DNA from: Pseudomonadota bacterium
GTDB taxonomy: Bacteria; Pseudomonadota; Alphaproteobacteria; UBA1280; JAAZVW01
DNA: 38,486 nt
Assembly (NCBI GenBank): GCA_018623135.1
Contig: JAAZVW010000012.1
Location: 1-38,486, forward strand
Direction of reading: 5' to 3'
Part shown: positions 25,218 to 32,334 of the stretch, in pieces
Layout: every line of letters begins with the position of its first letter
How positions within the stretch are numbered: position 1 is the first letter of the stretch
Notes under the pieces: model-generated
The model's input: only the letters and a program-made list of their open reading frames with translations
What the model was told of the DNA's origin: nothing
Databases searched by the model: none
Program-made: the position numbers and the translations under genes

Positions 25218-25227
25218 AGATTGTACA
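25198..25227 (+). promoter_or_regulatory. Paired 10-bp operator-like repeats
   Basis: AGATTGTACA occurs at 25198-25207 and 25218-25227, exactly 20 bp apart (two helical turns). The first copy sits in the promoter spacer and the second just after the -10. Each contains the self-complementary TGTACA. Position and spacing suit a repressor binding two adjacent sites on one DNA face. Confidence 0.55.
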
Positions 25228-25285
25228 TAAAGCACTTCTTCTACTTAAGGGGGGTGTGAAAGGGTATAATAAAGGAGAAAGTTTT

Positions 25286-25630
25286 ATGAAACTTAAATTA
25301 TTTATGGCTGTTTTAGCTCTTGCTGTTGTGGCTCTTCCTGACTTGGCTTTAGCCCAGTCTACAGGTGGTACAGGCACAGGCGCTGGCTCAAGTCTGAAAG
25401 CTGATATTGTTGATGTATTTAAAGGTGATATTGGTTTCTTAGTAGGCTTAGGTGTTTCGGTATTTGGTTTATACATGTGGCTTATTAAACAAGCTTCATG
25501 GGGTCTAGTAATGCTGATTGCTGGTGGTCTTATTACAGTATTCCCGAACCTATTTAAAGGTATTCAAGAAGGTGCTCAAGACGCGTTTGGTGATACAGTA
25601 GGTACTACAAACGTGGTTAACCCTGAGTAA
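25286..25630 (+). CDS. TraA/VirB2-like conjugative pilin precursor
   Basis: Start at ATG 25286, set by AAGGAG (25272-25277) eight bases upstream; the open frame back to GTG 25256 lacks such a site. 114 residues: signal peptide ending ALPDLALAQS (~24), a Gly/Thr-rich linker, then two hydrophobic helices (~52-70, IGFLVGLGVSVFGLYMWL, and ~73-90, WGLVMLIAGGLITVFP) separated by a short basic turn, and a short polar tail. Size and topology are those of VirB2/TraA pilins. It heads a TraA-TraL-TraE-TraK-like series, the F order, under its own promoter and with a hairpin after it, an arrangement that could favour high pilin expression. Confidence 0.75.
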   Translation: MKLKLFMAVLALAVVALPDLALAQSTGGTGTGAGSSLKADIVDVFKGDIGFLVGLGVSVFGLYMWLIKQASWGLVMLIAGGLITVFPNLFKGIQEGAQDAFGDTVGTTNVVNPE

Positions 25631-25655
25631 TTGGGTTTATCACATAAAAGTCACA

Positions 25656-25690
25656 GGGCTTAAGGTAACTTAAGCCCTTTTCTTTATTTT
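25656..25690 (+). terminator. Terminator or attenuator after the TraA-like gene
   Basis: GGGCTTAAG (25656-25664), loop GTAA, CTTAAGCCC (25669-25677), then a T-rich run. It lies 26 bases after the pilin stop and before TraL, TraE and TraK-like genes. Read-through would give more pilin than channel mRNA. Confidence 0.8.
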
Positions 25691-25700
25691 CAGCCTTGGT

Positions 25701-25706
25701 TATAAT
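25701..25706 (+). promoter_or_regulatory. Possible -10 element before the TraL-like gene
   Basis: A perfect TATAAT lies 34 bases before ATG 25740, just after the hairpin, but no convincing -35 is visible. If used, the earlier ATG at 25707 would be too close to the transcript start to serve. Confidence 0.3.
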
Positions 25707-25739
25707 ATGATAACAGCATCTATTTTGGAGTTTTTATAT

Positions 25740-26012
25740 ATGTTAGGTGAAATCAGACAAGTACCACGTAATATTGATAAACCAAACCGTAAGGCAGAAT
25801 ATGGCTTTGCGGGGCTTGTTGGTTGGTACATACCTTTATATGTAACAAATAACGCCATTATGGCATTGGCTTTTTTTGCTATTATTTTATATTCGGTAAC
25901 TAAGCTTACAGCAGGTAAACCAGAAGGTGCCGCGTATCGCTTGGCGTATCGTTTTTTGGCGTTAGGTAAAATGGTGCCTAGCCCTAAACAAACAACTAAG
26001 TTTGAAATTTAG
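25740..26012 (+). CDS. TraL-like membrane protein (VirB3 counterpart)
   Basis: Start at ATG 25740, with GGAG nine bases upstream; ATG 25707 has no ribosome site. 90 residues, near the F TraL length. It opens with VPRNIDKPNRK, matching the short 'ip..lD.P' lead of TraL, has a hydrophobic hairpin (~23-55), and ends with YRFLALGKMVPSP, like the TraL C-terminal segment with a late Pro. TraL is an inner-membrane part of the F-type channel equivalent to VirB3. The next gene starts 13 bases on. Confidence 0.65.
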   Translation: MLGEIRQVPRNIDKPNRKAEYGFAGLVGWYIPLYVTNNAIMALAFFAIILYSVTKLTAGKPEGAAYRLAYRFLALGKMVPSPKQTTKFEI

Positions 26013-26025
26013 AGGAGACGTTTAA

Positions 26026-26655
26026 ATGAATTTTATCGCCCGTGCAGGTGGCATGTTAGATAGTGCTTGGCGTTTAGCAGGTATTCTTCTTATTTTATTA
26101 GTTGTTGTTTTTGTGCTCCTGTTAAATTCTATGGAAAAAAATAGCCAGCTTAATACCCAGCTGGAATCTATTCGTAATAAAATGAATGTGTATGTGGTAC
26201 CAGGTGGAGAAGGTGGTGTTTACGCCCCAAATAAGGCAGAACTGTTGCTGCAAACATTTTCTGATTATATAACACAAAGCCTTTTAACGTACACGCATTA
26301 TAATCTTGCGAACCAATATTCTGAAGTACGTCAATTTTTGGCACCGCAGCTTGAATCACGTATGGCTCCTAAGTTTAGAGAGCTTGTGCAAAGATCAAGC
26401 GCAGACCAACGTTCTGCTATTTTTATTCAGGATCGCACAAAGCTTACATTTAAATCTCTTTCAGAAACAAATGGTCGTGGTAGGTTATTTGAAGTGCGTG
26501 TCTTTGGTGAACAGCGTTACCTTATTGCAGGTCGTGAAGTTGCTAAAGAACCTTTGCAAGTAACAATGCGTTTGCGCCAACAAGCACCGTCTAAAACAAA
26601 TCCGTTTGGATTTATGGTAGAATCTTACGTTGCTGAAGTGACAAAGAATAGATAA
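26026..26655 (+). CDS. TraE-like protein (VirB8-type)
   Basis: 209 residues: an N-terminal membrane helix (~17-34, LAGILLILLVVVFVLLL) then a periplasmic domain of VirB8/TraE plan: helix region around YITQSLLTYTHYN, a Y-S-E-V-R-Q-F-L-A-P segment like the TraE 'f..flaP', then beta strands ending FMVESYVAEV. TraE forms part of the inner-membrane scaffold of the F-type channel. GAGGAG lies eight bases before the start. It follows the TraL-like gene and precedes a TraK-like gene, the F order. Confidence 0.65.
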   Translation: MNFIARAGGMLDSAWRLAGILLILLVVVFVLLLNSMEKNSQLNTQLESIRNKMNVYVVPGGEGGVYAPNKAELLLQTFSDYITQSLLTYTHYNLANQYSEVRQFLAPQLESRMAPKFRELVQRSSADQRSAIFIQDRTKLTFKSLSETNGRGRLFEVRVFGEQRYLIAGREVAKEPLQVTMRLRQQAPSKTNPFGFMVESYVAEVTKNR

Positions 26656-26706
26656 TAGAGTAGTATACTTATTGTTAACAAAATCATAGTGATAAGAATT
26701 AAAAAT

Positions 26707-27426
26707 ATGTACATAAAGAATTTCATTGCAGTTGTTATTGTCCTAGCTATTTCAGTACCTGCTTTTGCAGATACCCTTACATGGAAAGGCCCTAGGCATC
26801 AGCTTGGTATAGGTCTGTCTCAAACAGATGTTGCTCATATCGAGTTTCCTGAAGATATTATTAACATCACTGTTGAAGATGAACAGTATGTAGATATTTT
26901 ACGTGTACAAGGTTATGGTCAACGTGCTTTCCGTATGAAATCGATGGAACCACGTATGGCAACGCGTGCGTTCTTTACTGGAGTAAGCCAAAAAACTTAT
27001 ATTGTTATTCTAACAACAGACTTGCCTTACCGTTCTTTTACACAAATTGTGGATAGCTCTTCTGTTGAAAAAGTAAAAGAAAAAATTGCTAAGAAGTTTA
27101 CAGAAAAAGATTTTTTACGTTCTATGGCATTAGATGAAGAAATGCCAGGTGTATTGCGTGAAACGCATGTTATTCCTAACTGGTTTGAAGGTGCAGGTGT
27201 TTCTTTTGAGTTAGCTGAAGTTTGGCAAAGCACAAAGATGACAGGTTTGGTGGTGCACGCACATAACTTACGAGACCGTGAAACAGAGGTGAATATTCCA
27301 GCAATTACAATTCCACGTACAGATGAATGGGGTAAACTTACGCATGCAGCTATGGAAAACATGCGCTTAAGACCAAAAGGTATTGCAGGCGATACAGGTG
27401 TTCTATTTTTAGTCTTTAAAAGATAA
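26707..27426 (+). CDS. TraK-like periplasmic protein (VirB9 counterpart)
   Basis: Start at ATG 26707 gives a clean signal peptide (IAVVIVLAISVPAFA); GTG 26689 is an alternative adding six residues. The 239-residue product is beta-rich at the start (LGIGLSQTDVAHIEFPEDI..., KTYIVILTTDLPYRSF) as in the N-terminal half of TraK/VirB9, a middle helical segment (~120-145), and a C-terminal beta part ending TGVLFLVFK. TraK forms the outer-membrane core with TraV and TraB, neither of which is seen here. F TraK is about 240 residues, a good length match. A terminator follows. Confidence 0.55.
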   Translation: MYIKNFIAVVIVLAISVPAFADTLTWKGPRHQLGIGLSQTDVAHIEFPEDIINITVEDEQYVDILRVQGYGQRAFRMKSMEPRMATRAFFTGVSQKTYIVILTTDLPYRSFTQIVDSSSVEKVKEKIAKKFTEKDFLRSMALDEEMPGVLRETHVIPNWFEGAGVSFELAEVWQSTKMTGLVVHAHNLRDRETEVNIPAITIPRTDEWGKLTHAAMENMRLRPKGIAGDTGVLFLVFKR

Positions 27427-27444
27427 CCTGTTAAAAATTAATGC

Positions 27445-27477
27445 AAAGCCGTCAGTTTTCTGGCGGCTTTTATTTTT
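27445..27477 (+). terminator. Rho-independent terminator after the TraK-like gene
   Basis: GCCGTCAG (27448-27455), loop TTTT, CTGGCGGC (27460-27467), one G-T pair, then TTTTATTTTT. It ends the TraA-TraK-like unit. Confidence 0.85.
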
Positions 27478-27532
27478 GCTGAAGCACATAAGCTTTACAG
27501 GTAATTTAAAAAGGCCACAAAGGGTTTATTTT

Positions 27533-28264
27533 ATGAAAAGACTACACTTAGCTTTATTTACATTTTTCATGTCGGTGCAGCAGGCTTTCGCTGGACAGGC
27601 TTTTGATGAAAATGTTGCGAGACAAACATGGGATGTGATGAATCGTATCGAATACCGTGATTCTATCCCAACAGGTTTACTGCAAGCTATGGGTTTGGTA
27701 GAATCAGGCCATAAGTTTGGTGGTAAATTTATGCCTTGGCCTTATGCGGTAAATGTGAACAAAACTGTTTTTGAAACTTATACCAATAAAATTGAAGCGC
27801 GTGATGAATTAAATTATTTGGCAGAATCTGGTTTTGATCGTTTTGACCTAAGGTTAGATGGCGAGCGTAAGTATGGTTTAACACGTAGGGCAGCACTGAA
27901 TATGATTCGTAATTTTGATGGGGAGATTATGATCCGTGCTGCAGGTATATCTAAAAAATTTGAAACAAAAGAAAAAGCTGTTTCTTTTGTGCAACAGATG
28001 AAAGACCTAGGTATTACAAACATAGATGTGGGTGTAATGCAGGTGAATTTAAAATATCATGGTGATGCTTTTGCGAGCTTAGATGATGCTTTTGACCCAT
28101 ATACAAACGTAAATTATGCTGTAACTTACCTCATGCAACATCGTAAAAGCCGCGATTGGTGGGGTAGTGTCGGGCGTTATCATAGCGGAACAGGCTTGCA
28201 TGCGAAGCGATATGTGCGTACTGTGTACGATATGTATCAACTTGTGCACGGTATGAGAGGCTAA
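27533..28264 (+). CDS. Periplasmic lytic transglycosylase (SLT family)
   Basis: Start at ATG 27533, which opens on a signal peptide (cleavage after VQQAFA, ~residue 20) with AAAGGG upstream; an earlier TTG would add a non-signal stretch. 243 residues. The SLT core is clear: IPTGLLQAMGLVESG with the catalytic Glu57, D-V-G-V-M-Q-V-N, and YHSGTGLHAKRYV with the Tyr-His region typical near the family end. Between the Glu and GVMQVN lies an insertion of ~110 residues, longer than usual. Such enzymes (VirB1, IncI PilT, F ORF169) open peptidoglycan for secretion channels or pili. It is followed directly by the helicase-like gene. Confidence 0.85.
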   Translation: MKRLHLALFTFFMSVQQAFAGQAFDENVARQTWDVMNRIEYRDSIPTGLLQAMGLVESGHKFGGKFMPWPYAVNVNKTVFETYTNKIEARDELNYLAESGFDRFDLRLDGERKYGLTRRAALNMIRNFDGEIMIRAAGISKKFETKEKAVSFVQQMKDLGITNIDVGVMQVNLKYHGDAFASLDDAFDPYTNVNYAVTYLMQHRKSRDWWGSVGRYHSGTGLHAKRYVRTVYDMYQLVHGMRG

Positions 28265-29983
28265 ATGTTAACAGAACAGCAATCGGAATTTTTATCTTCT
28301 GATCAATCTACTGTTGTTATAGGTAAACCTGGAACAGGTAAAACCTATGCGATGATTTCAAAAATAGAGGCATTACTGCATGCGGGGGTTAAACCTTCGG
28401 AAATTGCAGTGCTTGCCTTTTCTTTGCGTAGCTTATCTGTACTTAAAACACTCATTCGTAATCGTCTTGGTGATGTTGTTGAGGATTTGAAACTTGGCAC
28501 ATTGCGTGATTTTTCTATGAATGCATTAGAGCGTGTGCAAAACGAATCCCCTATGCTTGCTGAACATTCTTTAGTCAGGCGCTATCTTCGTCAGGCTATG
28601 AACGATGTTGGCTTTAAAGGTACAGTGCAAGAGGCGGAGCATATTATGCGCCAGTTTAAAGGGCGCGGTCAAAAGCCTCAGGGTAAAGAGGCATACTATA
28701 ACTTATTTTTAAGCTATAAGGCTATTTTGGATCAGAACCATATTATGGATCGCCATGATGTGGTGCGTAAGCATATTATTGGTATGCGTAATGATGTCTT
28801 ACAGCCTGTGGATGTGAAGTACTTATTTGTTGATAATGTACAAGATGCAACGCAAATTCAGCTTTTATGGTTTGTAGATCATCATCAAGCAGGGGTTAAG
28901 GTTTTTGCTTTGGGTGATGATGATCTGTGCGTTTATGGGCAAGATGGTGCCATAGGTGCTGAGGCGCTACAAAAACTAGCGGATAATTATGAGTTTAAAC
29001 AAATTATGTTTGCGCAGCAATTTCGTTATGGGCTTAAACTTGAGCGTCTTTCAGATCCGCTTTTAATGAGTGTGCAAAATCGTATAGAAAAGCCAGTACA
29101 TATTTCTGATAAATTAAAAACAGAAGTTGAGCTTCAGCATTTTGCTGATGAGAATATTGAAGAAGCTTTTGTGTTAGAGCGTGTGGAAGAATTTTTGCGT
29201 AAATTCCCGAAAGAGCGTATCGGTGTTATTGTAAGGCATGATTTGCAAGGCCGTAAACTTGAAAGATTGTTGCGTGAAAGTTGTCATGGACGTATTGGCT
29301 TTTTGGGAAGATCTTTATGGGAAATGCCTGCTGCACTTGCGATGTTTGATTTGTTAGAGGTTTTGTTGAATCAGGCGAATAATGCTCAGCTTAAAAATGT
29401 GCTTATGCAGTTTGGTGTGCCGAGTGGCGTTTTAGATAATTTATTTGTATCTGGCCTTAATGCGCATAACTGGCTTGTTTCGGGTGGGTTTAATGCACAA
29501 GAGGTGCTACCTGAAAACCAGGCTGAATCTTTTGATGTAATTCAGCATCAATTCTTAACTTATTATATGGCGATGGAAAAAGTGGGCGTGAAGTCTGTTT
29601 TTAAGGCTTGTGCCTATGACTTGCTAGAACAGATGGATGATGATGACAAATTAGACGCATTGCATGCCTTAGACCAGTTATTGCATATTAAAGGTAAAGT
29701 CTCACAGAGTCTCAAAATGCTGAAAAATTCGGTTGAGCCAAATCCGTTGGCGCAGGTGGTGTTAGCTTCGGCGCGTGAGATTAGAAATCTTGAATTTGAT
29801 CATGTGATCATGCCATACCTAAAAAGAGGTATTTATCCTTACCCTTATAAAGTTTTGGGTGAAAATATCGAATCCGAACGTAGGCTGTTTTATTCTGCGA
29901 TGACAAGGGCAAAGAAAAAGCTTGTTTTATGTCATGCAGGTGAGGCAAGCCCTTATCTTAAAGAGATCGAAGAGCTTATTTAA
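28265..29983 (+). CDS. UvrD/Rep-like superfamily 1 helicase with degenerate motifs
   Basis: 572 residues; the start follows the preceding stop immediately. Q-motif-like opening, Walker A G-K-P-G-T-G-K-T (20-27), motif II V-D-N-V-Q-D (189-194), motif III GDDDLCVYG (~218-226), motif IV region QQFRYG, motif V LASAREIRNLEF, and motif VI ERRLFYSAMTRAK near the end. In active UvrD-family enzymes motif II is D-E-x-Q-D and motif III GDxxQSIYxFRGA; here the catalytic Glu is Asn191, and Gln/Ser are Leu/Cys. ATP binding may survive, but hydrolysis is expected to be weak or absent. It may be a structural or regulatory DNA-binding protein. No nuclease domain is seen. Confidence 0.85.
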   Translation: MLTEQQSEFLSSDQSTVVIGKPGTGKTYAMISKIEALLHAGVKPSEIAVLAFSLRSLSVLKTLIRNRLGDVVEDLKLGTLRDFSMNALERVQNESPMLAEHSLVRRYLRQAMNDVGFKGTVQEAEHIMRQFKGRGQKPQGKEAYYNLFLSYKAILDQNHIMDRHDVVRKHIIGMRNDVLQPVDVKYLFVDNVQDATQIQLLWFVDHHQAGVKVFALGDDDLCVYGQDGAIGAEALQKLADNYEFKQIMFAQQFRYGLKLERLSDPLLMSVQNRIEKPVHISDKLKTEVELQHFADENIEEAFVLERVEEFLRKFPKERIGVIVRHDLQGRKLERLLRESCHGRIGFLGRSLWEMPAALAMFDLLEVLLNQANNAQLKNVLMQFGVPSGVLDNLFVSGLNAHNWLVSGGFNAQEVLPENQAESFDVIQHQFLTYYMAMEKVGVKSVFKACAYDLLEQMDDDDKLDALHALDQLLHIKGKVSQSLKMLKNSVEPNPLAQVVLASAREIRNLEFDHVIMPYLKRGIYPYPYKVLGENIESERRLFYSAMTRAKKKLVLCHAGEASPYLKEIEELI

Positions 29984-30123
29984 AAGCGGCTGTTTTTACA
30001 GGTTTCAAAAGCGTGTCTTACGCATCACAACCACCAGAAGTGGAATGCTGTCTGATCTTTTAATTTATTTTCTGACAGTGTATAGTGTTTTCTGTAATTA
30101 TATGTCAACAAAAGGGTGATGCT

Positions 30124-32229
30124 TTGACAACAGCAACAGATTCTAACAAAACAGTTACAGAAAAAGAGTTAGATAAGCTAAGAGCGAAAGATAAAGGCTA
30201 TCAAATGGCCAAGCAGGACGTTGTAAGCTATATGGATGAACGCCGTAAGGTGATTACAAATATTGCTTGGCAGTTCCGTTTAGACCCTGAAGAGCTGTTT
30301 CAGGAAGCTTTTGAAGTTGTGTTGACCTGTTTAAGGGATTACCAACCTGTTTATGAAAAAAATGATGGGTCTCAGGTTTCTGTAAAATTTAATACCTTCT
30401 TTGGTTCGCGTATTGAAGGTAGAGCGATGGAGCTTAGAAATACAGACCCAGAATATAAGGCAAGGCAAGCCATTACAGATGGCATGTCTGCTGAAGAAAA
30501 AACTTCTTTTAGAGAAAATCCACCCCTGCTTGTACAGCATATAGACCAAGATACCGTGATGAGAGAGCACCTTTTAGGTGAAGTATCAGAAGCTAAAGAA
30601 CAGCAGGATGTTGGTTTTAGAATTGGGCGAGATACCTTTTTTGACCGTAAGTTGACAGAACTGATTTCTAAAGAAAAAGATGAGAAAAAGCAAGCCATGC
30701 TTATGCATGTAAAAGTGGGCGGTATTTATAACTTCCAAGAAATTGCTTACCATTTTGGTGTGACAGATTCTCGTGCATCGCAAGTGATGAATGAGTTGAT
30801 GGATGCGTTTTATGTGCAACGTATTATTGATGGTGATAGAGAAGCTGTTGCCTATGACTTTAAAAAACTTAAGTTTAACGATAAGCGTATTAAGCGTTTA
30901 GTTGGTGAATCTTTAGTTGATGTTGATGAGGAAAACCAAAAAGATATTTTAGCCATTTTCAAAAAAGATTTTGCAACAATTGATTTTGAAAAACCTAAAG
31001 CCAAAACAGAAACGATTGAAAAAGCTAAAACACCTAAGAAAAAAGTACAAGAGCCTATTGTGCCGCCTGCCTATGAAGAGGTGTTTACGAAAGAAGAAAA
31101 TGAGGCCTTTCCGCTTGTTTCTGTTGGTATGCAATCTATTGACCGCTTAAAAGAGCTTGTGATTGATTTTAGGGATGGCGAAGATAAGGAATCTTTTGAG
31201 GAATTTGTGGAGTCTTTTGACCCTGATTCGGCCTTGTTCCCTGCGGTTGTTGATGCGCAAGGCTATGTAATTGATGGTGTAAGGCGTATTAAAGCGGCTA
31301 AAGCCAAGGGTAAAACTGAGTACCTATGTATTATTCGTGATTTTAAAGACGAATATGATAAGAAACTTATGCGTATTTTGTTGAATTATCGTTTACATAA
31401 TGTGGATAAAATTGCGCTGTACCATTACATTAAAGGCTTAAATGCGCTTGGTTTGAGCCAGCAGAAAATTTCTGATTTAATAGATGTAAGCCGAACAAAT
31501 GTGCTTGTGTATGCTAAAGTACGCGATAAGGCGGCACCAAAAATGCGTGCGCTCTTTGAAGATGGTTTGATTCAGATTACAAATGCAAGTTCTTGCACAG
31601 ATTTACCGAATGAAATACAAGATGCTTTGGCTGATTTTATACGTCGTCATGGGATTGCTTGGTCTAAGGGAAGTCGTTTTAATAAGGTATATTTAGCAGC
31701 AAGTGAAAACCGCTTGGAAGCTTTTGAGGCGCAAGAGTTCCCTGATCAGGCGTATCAGGAAGCACCGCAGACAGAAAACGAAAAAGATGCCAAGCCTTCT
31801 TCGGCGCAGGCGAATAAACGTTTAGCTCTTCTTGAAAAACAATTGCGTACACATGAAATTGCCTTAAAAGATGCAGAAGTTTGGGCAGCGCAGCGTGAAT
31901 CTGTGATTAATAGACAAAATACAGAATTGCAAGATGTACGTACAGAGCTTGATGATACAAAGCGTCAACTTGAGGCGGCGGAGCTTGCTTCTATTGGCAC
32001 GAACGAAAAAGTTATTGAAACAGAGCTTAAGCAATTGCGTGCATTTTATGCAATTACGGAGCGTTTATCTGGTGCGAATCAGGCTGTAAAACAAGCGAAC
32101 AAAGATGTATTGAAATTAGATATGCGTAGAAGCCAGATTAACGAACTTCAGGATTTAATTGAAAGCACGGAAGAGAATTTAAATAAATTACGTGTTGAAG
32201 TTGTTAGGCGTTCTGGTAAGCGTGTTTAA
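30124..32229 (+). CDS. Fusion of a sigma-70-family factor with a ParB-like DNA-binding protein
   Basis: Start chosen at TTG 30124, eight bases after AAAGGG; the frame is open to GTG 30085. 701 residues. Sigma region 2-like: residues ~45-106 (EELFQEAFEVVLTCLRDYQP ... KFNTFFGSRIEGRAMELR). Sigma region 4-like helix-turn-helix: ~190-228 (FQEIAYHFGVTDSRASQV, like the FliA 'srvSQi'). A Lys/Pro-rich linker (~285-315) follows, then a ParB N-terminal-type domain, ~330-425 (FPAVVDAQGYVIDGVRRIKA, where canonical GERR is GVRR), a ParB/KorB helix-turn-helix (~441-467, LGLSQQKISDLIDVSRTNVL), and a C-terminal coiled coil (~575-690). Region 1 and an ECF-like layout are absent. It is monocistronic or follows the helicase. 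It may direct transcription, bind partition or operator sites, or both. Confidence 0.8.
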   Translation: MTTATDSNKTVTEKELDKLRAKDKGYQMAKQDVVSYMDERRKVITNIAWQFRLDPEELFQEAFEVVLTCLRDYQPVYEKNDGSQVSVKFNTFFGSRIEGRAMELRNTDPEYKARQAITDGMSAEEKTSFRENPPLLVQHIDQDTVMREHLLGEVSEAKEQQDVGFRIGRDTFFDRKLTELISKEKDEKKQAMLMHVKVGGIYNFQEIAYHFGVTDSRASQVMNELMDAFYVQRIIDGDREAVAYDFKKLKFNDKRIKRLVGESLVDVDEENQKDILAIFKKDFATIDFEKPKAKTETIEKAKTPKKKVQEPIVPPAYEEVFTKEENEAFPLVSVGMQSIDRLKELVIDFRDGEDKESFEEFVESFDPDSALFPAVVDAQGYVIDGVRRIKAAKAKGKTEYLCIIRDFKDEYDKKLMRILLNYRLHNVDKIALYHYIKGLNALGLSQQKISDLIDVSRTNVLVYAKVRDKAAPKMRALFEDGLIQITNASSCTDLPNEIQDALADFIRRHGIAWSKGSRFNKVYLAASENRLEAFEAQEFPDQAYQEAPQTENEKDAKPSSAQANKRLALLEKQLRTHEIALKDAEVWAAQRESVINRQNTELQDVRTELDDTKRQLEAAELASIGTNEKVIETELKQLRAFYAITERLSGANQAVKQANKDVLKLDMRRSQINELQDLIESTEENLNKLRVEVVRRSGKRV

Positions 32230-32242
32230 CCCCTGTCAGGAG

Positions 32243-32271
32243 TTGAAAGTTGCTAGGCTTTTGCCTATATT
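32243..32271 (+). promoter_or_regulatory. Sigma-70-like promoter for the TraH/TraG-like genes
   Basis: TTGAAA (32243-32248), 17-base spacer, TATATT (32266-32271), 64 bases before the start at 32335. It starts 14 bases after the preceding stop. A TAGCGCTA palindrome (32316-32323) sits next to the ribosome site. Confidence 0.6.
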
Positions 32272-32334
32272 CATAATACTATACTAGGGTATTGACTAAT
32301 TTTTAAGTTGAGCGGTAGCGCTAAGGGGCAAAAG

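Noticed and set aside
25256-25285. GTG 25256 as start of the TraA-like pilin
   Set aside because: The AAGGAG site at 25272 lies downstream of it and correctly spaced for ATG 25286, which also starts the signal peptide.
26638-26669. GTGACA ... TATACT as promoter for the TraK-like gene
   Set aside because: The spacing is about 20 bases, outside the normal 16-18 range.
30048-30078. CTGTC/GACAG inverted repeat before the sigma-ParB gene, as terminator
   Set aside because: The stem is only about five perfect pairs with a 21-base loop and no T-run after it.
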